From contig VFKO01000422.1 in the NCBI GenBank assembly GCA_009885515.1, forward strand, positions 1 through 9,036: a DNA stretch of 9,036 nt. Reading direction: 5' to 3'. Under the pieces are notes generated by a model. It did no database searches. It saw nothing but the letters and a program-made list of their open reading frames with translations, and was not told the DNA's origin. A program made the position numbers and the translations under genes. The first letter of the stretch is position 1, and every line of letters starts with the position of its first letter. Below, one piece after another: positions 1 through 5,752 of this stretch. The DNA is from Rhodobiaceae bacterium. Lineage in GTDB: Bacteria > Pseudomonadota > Alphaproteobacteria > Micropepsales > Micropepsaceae.

Positions 1-59
1 GAGACGTAGCCGCCTGGACCGGCGCCGATGACGATGAGATCAAACTGGGTTTCGGCCAT
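1..59 (-). CDS. lpdA: Dihydrolipoamide dehydrogenase (E3), N-terminal fragment
   Basis: Only the first 19 codons are in the window; the gene runs off the left edge. The peptide starts MAETQFDLIVIGAGPGGYV, the first beta strand and dinucleotide-binding loop of a flavoprotein disulfide reductase, with the GxGxxG glycines at residues 12, 14 and 17 and the following GGY typical of dihydrolipoamide dehydrogenase. E3 is the FAD enzyme that re-oxidises the dihydrolipoyl groups of 2-oxoacid dehydrogenase complexes with NAD+. Its place after pdhC on the same strand suggests the pyruvate dehydrogenase E3. The ATG is at 59-57, with a GGAG-type ribosome site just upstream (complement of 64-68). Two plus-strand genes lie between it and pdhC, so it probably has its own promoter. 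Another FAD/NAD oxidoreductase cannot be excluded from 19 residues, but the context makes lpdA likely. Confidence 0.85.
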   Translation of the reverse strand, partial: MAETQFDLIVIGAGPGGYV

Positions 60-86
60 GAAGTCTCCGCGCTGATTGTTGTCCAC

Positions 87-115
87 TGCCTCGCTTACGG
101 GCGCAGGCGTGTCAA
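87..115 (-). promoter_or_regulatory. Candidate lpdA promoter (-35 TTGACA)
   Basis: On the minus strand a perfect TTGACA occurs at 115-110. A 17-nt spacer then places the -10 at 92-87 (GAGGCA), which matches the consensus poorly. The predicted start point would leave a leader of about 20 nt before the lpdA ATG at 59, which is a sensible geometry. Only the -35 is convincing. Confidence 0.25.
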
Positions 116-126
116 CCGGGGAAGGC

Positions 127-147
127 GCTGAAATATGGGGTTTCAGC
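127..147. repeat. 7-bp inverted repeat between divergent lpdA and VOC genes
   Basis: GCTGAAA (127-133) and TTTCAGC (141-147) are perfect inverted arms around a 7-nt centre. The repeat lies in the 155-nt gap between the divergently transcribed lpdA (start 59) and the VOC gene (start 215). It would sit at or next to the -35 of a possible plus-strand promoter whose -10 could be TACGCT (163-168). Operator or chance hairpin are both possible; no known regulator motif was recognised. Confidence 0.3.
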
Positions 148-214
148 CAAAAGGATTCTTGCTACGCTGCCCTTCCGGGCGTGAGGCCCCGCACTGGGAT
201 TAAGGAGAACAAAC

Positions 215-601
215 ATGATGATAGGTTATGTCACTATCGGTGCACTCGACGGCGAAAAGTCGGGAGTGTTTTACGACGCCGTCTTCAGCGAAATGGGTTG
301 CGAGCGCAAATTCAAAGACGGCGGATGGATCGGCTATGGCGCCAGAGGCCAGAAGGGTCACGAAGTGTACGTGGTGTCTCAAACGGCGGACGGAAAGCCA
401 GCACGCGCCGGGAACGGGATCATGATTTCGTTTAAGGCCTCGAGCAAGACGGAAGTGGCGGCGGCCTACAAGGCCGGGCTTGCGCATGGTGGCACCGACG
501 AAGGCGCGCCAGGTCTCCGACCAGCGGATTCCACGACTTTTTTTGGCGCCTATTTGCGTGACCCTACGGGCAACAAAATTTGCGTTTATTGCAAGCCATA
601 A
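215..601 (+). CDS. VOC-superfamily (glyoxalase/bleomycin-resistance fold) protein
   Basis: A 128-residue single-domain protein of the vicinal oxygen chelate superfamily. It opens with a beta strand (MMIGYVTIGALD) followed by a helix with FYDAVFSEMG. It closes with DEGAPGLRP and YLRDPTGNKICVY, the usual end of the second beta-alpha-beta-beta-beta module of small bacterial glyoxalase-like proteins. The length fits a one-domain family member. The usual metal-ligand positions look degenerate: the first strand has Thr rather than His/Glu, and the final NKI strand lacks the customary Glu. A lactoylglutathione-lyase activity should therefore not be assumed, and the substrate is unknown. The start is set by AAGGAG at 202-207, seven bases before the ATG at 215; a second ATG follows immediately at 218. 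It is divergent from lpdA and followed by another plus-strand gene about 220 nt downstream. Confidence 0.85.
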   Translation: MMIGYVTIGALDGEKSGVFYDAVFSEMGCERKFKDGGWIGYGARGQKGHEVYVVSQTADGKPARAGNGIMISFKASSKTEVAAAYKAGLAHGGTDEGAPGLRPADSTTFFGAYLRDPTGNKICVYCKP

Positions 602-669
602 CGCTGGTAGAATCCAATGGGGCGAATTCTCGCGGAGCGGCACACGTGACGCGCGAATTTTCGATGCCG

Positions 670-694
670 AAATGTGCCTGAAGAGGCAAATTTT
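670..694 (+). terminator. Possible rho-independent terminator of the VOC gene
   Basis: TGCCT (675-679), loop GAAG and AGGCA (684-688) form a perfect 5-bp stem. Beyond one G/A mismatch it extends with AAAT (670-673) against ATTT (690-693), and the 3' side is T-rich (691-694). A second AT-rich hairpin follows (TTTGTG 692-697 with CACAAA 704-709). The location, about 70 nt after the VOC stop codon and before the next plus-strand gene, fits a terminator, but the stem is short and the T-run modest. Confidence 0.35.
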
Positions 695-716
695 GTGTTT
701 GAGCACAAATGTTTAA

Positions 717-744
717 TTGGTCAATACGCATCGAACAGTTGTAT
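717..744 (+). promoter_or_regulatory. Weak candidate promoter upstream of the membrane-protein gene
   Basis: TTGGTC (717-722) and TTGTAT (739-744) are spaced by 16 nt, a passable sigma-70-like pair about 80 nt before the ATG at 823. Neither hexamer is close to consensus. The rest of the 602-822 gap shows only the hairpins described for 670-709 and no coding potential I trust. Confidence 0.2.
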
Positions 745-822
745 CCGTAACGCGTTGCCCGTCACTAGGGGACTTGCGCGGCTGCGCATGGGGGCGGGAC
801 GCAGGGTTGGGAGCATTTGTCG

Positions 823-1521
823 ATGGAACTTTTTGGCTTTTTGGGACTGAGCAACGCGACCATTCTTGTGTATGCGGCCGCCTTGGGCGTGAGCGTGATT
901 GTTGCCGCAGAAGTCGGACGCCTTTTGCGTCCGGCGCGCAGGCACCTGGACGTCCGGGTAGACCGGTTGGAAATGAGGCTTGCCGCAAGCGGCGATTATC
1001 AATCGCTGTTGCAGTCGGCTGAGTCCCTGCTCTCCGACGTAGCCCCGTTGGGCGTCACACCGGTCACCGAAATGTTTGAAGCCTCCAATGTCAAACGCTC
1101 GCGGTTCAGCGCTGCCGCCGAACCGTCCGACATCGCACAGCGTGTTGTTGACGATCTGCAGTGCTGCATCGAAGTTGCCGCAGCAATCGCGCGGCCAATC
1201 CAGAACATGAACGACAACGGTGCGATGGAAGTCAAAGCCCAACGCCGCCGCGTGGGGCAAGAGGCAAAGCGGCTTTCGGCCCGCCTTAACACGGCCACGT
1301 GGGACCGACACGGCGCAAAGCTGCTGAGTGACGGCATGCCCAGCACTTCGGTCACTTTGCTTCAGGGATTTTTCACGCAGGTACACGCGCTGAAGGCCGT
1401 GGCGAACGAACAGGGCAAGGGTACCAGCGTGGATGGGTTGATGACCCTGCTCCACCTTTCTGCCGAACTGTTGAAATCCGCGGAAGACAATTTGGAAGAG
1501 TTTAGACGTCAGGCTGAGTGA
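823..1521 (+). CDS. Uncharacterised single-pass membrane protein with helical cytoplasmic domain
   Basis: A 232-residue protein that I do not recognise. Residues about 12-29 (ATILVYAAALGVSVIVAA) form one hydrophobic segment, followed at once by an arginine-rich stretch (RLLRPARRH, 33-41). This suggests an N-out, C-in anchor with a cytoplasmic body. The remainder is polar, predicted mostly helical, and ends in an acidic/basic helix (LLKSAEDNLEEFRRQAE) of coiled-coil type. No catalytic motif is visible. I chose the ATG at 823 because GGGAG (809-813) lies nine bases before it; an in-frame TTG at 817 lies too close to that site and would add only two residues. The gene is convergent with pdhC, with six bases between the stop codons and no clear terminator between them. 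Codon usage looks like its neighbours, so there is no sign of recent transfer. Confidence 0.75.
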   Translation: MELFGFLGLSNATILVYAAALGVSVIVAAEVGRLLRPARRHLDVRVDRLEMRLAASGDYQSLLQSAESLLSDVAPLGVTPVTEMFEASNVKRSRFSAAAEPSDIAQRVVDDLQCCIEVAAAIARPIQNMNDNGAMEVKAQRRRVGQEAKRLSARLNTATWDRHGAKLLSDGMPSTSVTLLQGFFTQVHALKAVANEQGKGTSVDGLMTLLHLSAELLKSAEDNLEEFRRQAE

Positions 1522-1527
1522 TCGCAT

Positions 1528-2862
1528 TCACGCCAGCATCGTCACCGGATTTTCCAGATACGCTTTGAATGCCTCCAGCCAGGTGGCGCCGAGTGCGCCG
1601 TCAATGACGCGGTGGTCGCACGACAACTGCACTGTCATCATGTTGGCGACGACGATGGCGCCCTTCTTGACGATGGCGCGCTGTTCGCCGGCGCCTACCG
1701 CGAGTATCGCCGAATGCGGCGGGTTGATGACGGCGGTGAAGTCACGGATGCCCATCATGCCGAGGTTTGAGATCGCGAAGGTGCCGCCTTCGAATTCGGC
1801 GGGTTTGAGCTTCTTGGCCTTGGCACGAACGGCCAGGTCTTTGACTTCACGGGAGATAGCGGCGAGACTTTTTTCTTCGGCCTTGAACACAATTGGCGTG
1901 ATCAGGCCGAAGTCCAGGGCCACTGCGACGCCGACATCGGCGTGACGGTGGCGCAGCAACGCTGTGTCGGTCCAACTGCTGTTGACGCCGGGGACGCGGA
2001 TGAGCGCCAGCGCTGCGGCTTTGACAATGAAATCGTTAACGGAAACCTTGTAGACGCCGGCGCCTTCGGTGGGGGCCTTGTCGTTGATCTGCTTGCGCAC
2101 GTCGAGCAGCGTGTCGATGTTGCAGTCGATCTTGAGATAGAAATGCGGGATGTCGCGCTTGGCTGTGGCCAGACGCTTGGCAATGGTCCGGCGCATCGAG
2201 TCGTGCGGGATTTCTTCGTAGGTATCCTTGGTAAAGTAGAGGCGCGCGTCGGGAATGGCTGAGGGTATGGATGCTACGGGCGCTGATGGCGCGGTCTTTG
2301 GTGGTGGTGCTTTGGCGACGCCGCCTTTGGGGGCACCTTCAATGTCGGATTTAATGATGCGGCCGTGGGGACCTGAGCCTTGGATGAGGGTTAGTTCAAC
2401 GCCCCTTTGCGTGGCGATACGGCGTGCGAGTGGCGAGGCGAAGAGGCGTGGTGTCTGCCCCTCACCTTTTTTTTGCAAGGGCACAAAAAGACCCTCTCCC
2501 GCAAGGGGAGAGGAAGAAGGAACACTTTTTGCAACAGCGTTTGCTTTCCTCTCCCCTTGCGGGAGAGGGTCTTTTTTGCTGTTCGCAGAAATGGGTGAGG
2601 GGCCGGGCGAATACGCCTCACCCTCGTCACGCAATTGCGCGATGATGGCATTGACCTTCACGCCTTCGGCACCTTCGGCGACCACGAGGTCCGCGACAAC
2701 GCCTTCGTCGACCGCCTCGACCTCCATGGTCGCCTTGTCGGTTTCAATTTCGGCAATCACGTCGCCAGACTTCACCTTGTCACCGACTTTGACGTGCCAC
2801 TTGGCAAGCTTGCCCTCTTCCATTGTGGGCGACAACGCTGGCATGAGGATGGGGGTTGGCAT
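1528..2862 (-). CDS. pdhC: Pyruvate dehydrogenase E2, dihydrolipoamide acetyltransferase
   Basis: A 444-residue E2 that transfers the acetyl group from lipoyl to CoA and forms the core of the pyruvate dehydrogenase complex. Domains in order: lipoyl domain 1-77 with lipoyl-lysine K43 in ETDKATMEVEA; a linker 78-136 that includes a translated palindromic repeat (about 87-135); the peripheral-subunit-binding domain about 140-175 (SPLARRIATQRG through GPHGRIIKSDI); a Pro/Ala-rich linker about 177-208; and the catalytic domain about 216-444 with the CDHRVIDGA motif (H417, D421 catalytic). The length is normal for an alphaproteobacterial PdhC with one lipoyl domain. The gene starts three bases after the pdhB stop, with CCGGAG within the end of pdhB as its ribosome site, so translation is probably coupled. 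The repeat insertion in the first linker leaves the reading frame open and every key residue present, so the enzyme should be functional. Confidence 0.96.
   Translation of the reverse strand: MPTPILMPALSPTMEEGKLAKWHVKVGDKVKSGDVIAEIETDKATMEVEAVDEGVVADLVVAEGAEGVKVNAIIAQLRDEGEAYSPGPSPISANSKKDPLPQGERKANAVAKSVPSSSPLAGEGLFVPLQKKGEGQTPRLFASPLARRIATQRGVELTLIQGSGPHGRIIKSDIEGAPKGGVAKAPPPKTAPSAPVASIPSAIPDARLYFTKDTYEEIPHDSMRRTIAKRLATAKRDIPHFYLKIDCNIDTLLDVRKQINDKAPTEGAGVYKVSVNDFIVKAAALALIRVPGVNSSWTDTALLRHRHADVGVAVALDFGLITPIVFKAEEKSLAAISREVKDLAVRAKAKKLKPAEFEGGTFAISNLGMMGIRDFTAVINPPHSAILAVGAGEQRAIVKKGAIVVANMMTVQLSCDHRVIDGALGATWLEAFKAYLENPVTMLA
2458..2602. repeat. Large palindromic repeat element translated in-frame within pdhC
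   Basis: The outer arms CCCCTCACC (2458-2466) and GGTGAGGGG (2594-2602) enclose perfect 31-bp inverted arms at 2485-2515 and 2546-2576, separated by 30 nt. Each 31-bp arm contains its own hairpin: CCTCTCCC with GGGAGAGG and a 5-nt loop (2493-2513 and 2548-2568). Between outer and inner arms the two sides are only loosely similar. On the pdhC strand it is read without stops as E2 residues about 87-135, giving KKDPLPQGER and SSPLAGEGLF from the two arms. From memory, similar GGGAGAGG-type palindromes and PLPQGER/SPLAGEG peptides recur in alphaproteobacterial genomes, which suggests a dispersed element rather than native linker; a genome search would decide. Each arm is followed, reading outward, by a short T-run, like a terminator. 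Confidence 0.85.
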
Positions 2863-2865
2863 CGC

Positions 2866-4215
2866 TCAGCTCCGGTAGCAAACGGACTTCACCGCCGCGA
2901 CAATTTCATCGACGGTGGGTAGTGCAAGTTTTTCGAGATTGGCGGCGTAGGGCATGGGGACGTCTTTGCCGGTCACGCGTGCGGGCGGGGCGTCAAGATA
3001 GTCGAAGGCTTGCTCGATCACCTGGGTCGCAATCTCGGAGGCTATGCCACAGACCGGCCAGCCTTCTTCCGCGATGACAATGCGATTGGTTTTCTTGACG
3101 GACTTGACGACGGTCTGCGTGTCTAACGGGCGCAATGAACGCAGGTCGATAAGTTCGGCCGCAATGCCTTCTTTGGCCAAGATATCGGCCGCCTGCATGA
3201 TCATGCCCACGGTTATTGAATAGGACACGATCGTCACATCCGAGCCTTCGCGAATGACGCGCGCCTTGCCGATCGGCACGGTGTGATCGATATCTTTGGG
3301 CACATCGAAGCTGCGGCCGTAGCACATTTCGTTTTCGAGGAAGATGACGGGGTTGGGGTCGCGAATTGCGGCCTTCAGCAGTCCCTTTGCATCGGCGGCA
3401 AAATAGGGTGCGACAACCTTCAGACCCGGCACGGCTGCATACCAGGCGCCATAGCTCTGGCTGTGTTGAGCACCGACACGCGAGGCGGCACCGTTGGGTC
3501 CGCGGAAAACTATCGGGCAACCCATCTGGCCACCCGACATGTAAAGTGTCTTGCCGGCGGAGTTGATGATTTGGTCGATGGCCTGCATCGCGAAATTCCA
3601 GGTCATAAACTCGATGATGGGGCGCAAGCCACCGAAGGCCGCTCCTACACCCAGACCCGCAAAGCCCTGTTCGGTGATGGGCGTGTCGATGACGCGCTTG
3701 GGGCCGAACTCATCGAGCAGACCTTGGCTGATTTTGTAGGCGCCCTGATACTGACCGACTTCTTCACCCATCAGGAAAACAGTGGGATCGCGGCGCATTT
3801 CTTCGGCCATCGCTTCGCGCAAGGCTTCGCGCACGGTGATTGCATGCATTTGCGTGTCAGGGGCAAGCTCCGGTTCCCGCGGCACTACGGGCGGTTTGAT
3901 GGCTTGTGGTTTCGGCGCCTGCGCTTGCGGTGCAAGTGGCGGCGCACCGTTCGGCACTTTCGCTTGCGGTTCGTCGTCGCCTTGCAGAATGGCAATGGGC
4001 GCGTTGACCTTCACGCCCTCCGTGCCTTCGGCGACGAGGAGCTGCGAGACCACGCCCTCGTCCACGGCTTCGACTTCCATCGTCGCCTTGTCGGTTTCGA
4101 TTTCAGCAATAACGTCGCCCGATGAAATCCGGTCGCCAGCCTTGACGTGCCATTTGGCAAGCTTGCCCTCTTCCATTGTGGGCGAAAGGGCCGGCATCAG
4201 GATTTCGGTGGACAT
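2866..4215 (-). CDS. pdhB: Pyruvate dehydrogenase E1 beta subunit with N-terminal lipoyl domain
   Basis: A 449-residue E1 beta that, with PdhA, decarboxylates pyruvate using thiamine diphosphate and reductively acetylates lipoyl groups. Residues 1-77 are a complete lipoyl domain with K43 in ETDKATMEVEA. Residues about 80-120 form a Pro/Ala/Gln-rich flexible linker (PPLAPQAQAPKPQAIKPP). From about 123 the E1 beta fold begins (MHAITVREALREAM), with GEEVGQYQGAYK (150-161) and DTPITEQGFAG, whose E182 is the conserved cofactor-activating Glu by analogy with human E1 beta. These are followed by FRGPNG and AQHSQSYGAW. The lipoyl-E1 beta fusion is characteristic of alphaproteobacteria, and its length is about 120 residues above plain E1 beta because of it. 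It starts 12 nt after the MAPEG gene with only a weak GGA upstream, so translation may depend on coupling. pdhC follows after 3 nt. Confidence 0.97.
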   Translation of the reverse strand: MSTEILMPALSPTMEEGKLAKWHVKAGDRISSGDVIAEIETDKATMEVEAVDEGVVSQLLVAEGTEGVKVNAPIAILQGDDEPQAKVPNGAPPLAPQAQAPKPQAIKPPVVPREPELAPDTQMHAITVREALREAMAEEMRRDPTVFLMGEEVGQYQGAYKISQGLLDEFGPKRVIDTPITEQGFAGLGVGAAFGGLRPIIEFMTWNFAMQAIDQIINSAGKTLYMSGGQMGCPIVFRGPNGAASRVGAQHSQSYGAWYAAVPGLKVVAPYFAADAKGLLKAAIRDPNPVIFLENEMCYGRSFDVPKDIDHTVPIGKARVIREGSDVTIVSYSITVGMIMQAADILAKEGIAAELIDLRSLRPLDTQTVVKSVKKTNRIVIAEEGWPVCGIASEIATQVIEQAFDYLDAPPARVTGKDVPMPYAANLEKLALPTVDEIVAAVKSVCYRS

Positions 4216-4227
4216 TGCTGGGTCCGT

Positions 4228-4626
4228 TTACGCGTTGAAACTGAAGAGGGCCAGGAACACCATGATTGTCCCGATGATGCCGACAGTCCAGAACAGTGGG
4301 CGGATGTAGGGAAGGCCCATGAGATAAACGATCCCGTGAGCGACGCGCGAATAGAAGAAGAGCTGCGCGCCGAGCACGGTGAGCGTGTTGGAAACGTCGA
4401 CCTGGGCGGCGATGAGCACGAGCGGCGCGAAGAGGATGAGCCCTTCACGATGATTGTCGACGCAGCGCTTCGTGCGGGCCTGCCAGACCGAAGGCTCGCC
4501 TAGCTTATCGCGCGGTCCGGCCATGGTCCACAGACCTTGCGCCTGCGCACCGGCCGCTGATTGAATGAGGATGAGAATAAATAGCAGCCCAACACTCAGG
4601 GCCAGCATAGTGAGTTCAAGTGACAT
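4228..4626 (-). CDS. MAPEG-family integral membrane protein
   Basis: A 132-residue protein with about four membrane segments (roughly 5-25, 62-77, 80-104 and 111-130). It shows the MAPEG family pattern: R54, N58 and E61 in the loop leading into the second helix (RCVDNHREGLILFAPL), then R94, H97, Y101 and G104 (SRVAHGIVYLMG), and R109 and W113 (RPLFWTVG). Eukaryotic members are microsomal glutathione transferases and leukotriene/prostaglandin synthases, and many bacterial ones are uncharacterised. Whether this one binds glutathione is unknown. It lies inside the pdh operon, 12 nt after the pdhA stop and 12 nt before the pdhB start, and is therefore almost certainly co-transcribed with them. 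The ribosome site AAGGAAA overlaps the end of pdhA, 7 nt before the ATG. There is no frameshift or missing segment. Confidence 0.88.
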   Translation of the reverse strand: MSLELTMLALSVGLLFILILIQSAAGAQAQGLWTMAGPRDKLGEPSVWQARTKRCVDNHREGLILFAPLVLIAAQVDVSNTLTVLGAQLFFYSRVAHGIVYLMGLPYIRPLFWTVGIIGTIMVFLALFSFNA

Positions 4627-4638
4627 AGTGCTTTCCTT

Positions 4639-5646
4639 TTAATGAACGATGTCCGTCCAAAGTTCGGACGGATTTGGCTCCGGTGAAGTCTGTGCAAATT
4701 CCGCCGCGTGATTGACGATGGCGCGAATTTCCTTGTCGAGTTCCTTGAGCGACTCTTCGGTTGCGAACTTGTTGTCGAGCAGGAGCTGGCACGCGTGATC
4801 GATGGGGTCATGCTTTTCGCGCACCTGGTCGACTTCTTCCCGCGTGCGGTATTTTGCGGGATCGGACATCGAATGGCCGCGATAGCGGTAGGTTTTCATC
4901 TCAAGGATAATTGGCCCCTTGCCTTCCCGGCACCATTTAACGGCGAAATCACCGGCGTCCCTTACGGCCAGCACGTCCATACCATCGATTTCGTGGCCGG
5001 GAATGTTGAACGAGCTGCCGCGTTTGTGAAGTTGGGTTTCGGCACTGGCGCGTTGGACTGAGGTGCCCATGGCGTATTGGTTGTTTTCGATGACGTAGAC
5101 GACGGGCAGCTTCCAAAGCTCCGCCATGTTGAAACTCTCGTAGACCTGGCCCTGATTGGCAGCGCCATCGCCGAAATAGGTGAGGCAGACGCGGTCATTG
5201 CCTTTGTACTGGTTGGCGAAGGCCAGACCAGTTCCCAACGGCACTTGGGCGCCGACAATGCCGTGGCCGCCGAAGAAGTTTTTCTCGCGGCTGAACATAT
5301 GCATCGAACCGCCCTTACCCCTGGAATAGCCGCCACTGCGTCCCGTAAGTTCGGCCATGACACCGGCTGGGTCCATGCCGCAGGCCAGCATGTGGCCGTG
5401 ATCGCGATAAGCCGTAATCACCTGATCGCCTTCACCGATGGCTGATTGCATGCCGACAACCACCGCTTCTTGCCCGATATAAAGATGGCAGAAGCCGCCG
5501 ATGAGGCCCATGCCATAGAGCTGCCCGGCCTTTTCCTCAAAGCGCCGGATCAACAACATCTCACGGTAAAAATGAGCGAGTTCGTCCTTGCTTGGTTTCG
5601 GTTTCGTAGGCAGAGCGGCGCGGCTTGTGACGTCGGCCTTTGCCAT
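4639..5646 (-). CDS. pdhA: Pyruvate dehydrogenase E1 alpha subunit
   Basis: A 335-residue E1 alpha that binds thiamine diphosphate and pairs with PdhB. The thiamine-diphosphate/Mg motif runs from GDGAANQGQ (G159-D160-G161) to the ENN at 187-189. Also visible are FCHLYIGQEA (52-61), the active-site YRDHGHML (80-87) and KGGSMHMF (111-118). The conserved loop YRYRGHSMSDPAKYR corresponds to the phosphorylation loop of mitochondrial E1 alpha; no kinase gene is visible here. The reading frame extends 23 codons upstream to a TTG at 5715. I chose the ATG at 5646 because MAKADVTSRA resembles usual PdhA N-termini, the total length is typical, and a GGGAA precedes it by about 6 nt. The TTG extension would also cover the best candidate promoter. 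The MAPEG gene follows 12 nt downstream. Confidence 0.95.
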   Translation of the reverse strand: MAKADVTSRAALPTKPKPSKDELAHFYREMLLIRRFEEKAGQLYGMGLIGGFCHLYIGQEAVVVGMQSAIGEGDQVITAYRDHGHMLACGMDPAGVMAELTGRSGGYSRGKGGSMHMFSREKNFFGGHGIVGAQVPLGTGLAFANQYKGNDRVCLTYFGDGAANQGQVYESFNMAELWKLPVVYVIENNQYAMGTSVQRASAETQLHKRGSSFNIPGHEIDGMDVLAVRDAGDFAVKWCREGKGPIILEMKTYRYRGHSMSDPAKYRTREEVDQVREKHDPIDHACQLLLDNKFATEESLKELDKEIRAIVNHAAEFAQTSPEPNPSELWTDIVH

Positions 5647-5686
5647 TCTGTTTCCCAATTGTGCGAAATGTTGAGCCCTGAGCGTT

Positions 5687-5715
5687 CCTGTAGCGTCCGG
5701 AACAAATGTGCGCAA
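5687..5715 (-). promoter_or_regulatory. Candidate promoter of the pdhA-MAPEG-pdhB-pdhC operon
   Basis: On the minus strand TTGCGC (5715-5710), a 17-nt spacer and TACAGG (5692-5687) make a plausible sigma-70-type pair. They lie in the 106-nt gap between the ftsB stop and the pdhA ATG and would give a leader of about 35 nt. The match is moderate, and the support comes mainly from spacing and location. Confidence 0.3.
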
Positions 5716-5735
5716 GTGATGAAGCCTGGCGTTTG

Positions 5736-5750
5736 TGCTGCACTGCAGCA
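5736..5750. repeat. 15-nt perfect palindrome upstream of pdhA
   Basis: TGCTGCA (5736-5742) and TGCAGCA (5744-5750) are perfect 7-bp arms around one central base, starting two bases past the ftsB stop codon and about 20 nt upstream of the candidate pdhA -35. With a one-base centre and no T-run it does not look like a terminator. A dimeric regulator site is possible, and chance is also possible. Confidence 0.3.
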
Positions 5751-5752
5751 GA

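Noticed and set aside
76..435. Overlapping plus-strand reading frame across the lpdA/VOC gap
   Set aside because: It overlaps the well-supported VOC gene in another frame, its translation is arginine-rich and of low plausibility, and no ribosome site supports it.
817..822. TTG at 817 as the start of the membrane-protein gene
   Set aside because: It is only three bases from the GGGAG ribosome site. The ATG at 823 has proper spacing.
1500..1560. A bidirectional terminator between the convergent membrane-protein and pdhC genes
   Set aside because: Only a 4-bp GTGA/TTCAC-type pairing is visible around the stop codons and there is no T-run on either strand.
2485..2576. CRISPR or an insertion-sequence remnant at the paired repeats in pdhC
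   Set aside because: There are only two copies in inverted, not direct, orientation, no spacer series, no transposase and no target-site duplication that I can see. A palindromic repeat element explains it better.
3283..4125. Long plus-strand open frame opposite pdhB (and similar ones opposite pdhC, eno and the oxygenase)
   Set aside because: These are antisense shadows of GC-rich coding genes. Their translations show no domain, and the minus-strand genes are certain.
5647..5715. An N-terminal extension of pdhA starting at a TTG (5715)
   Set aside because: The 23 extra residues do not look like PdhA, the start is a rare TTG without a ribosome site, and the extension covers the best promoter candidate. 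The ATG at 5646 gives the usual length.
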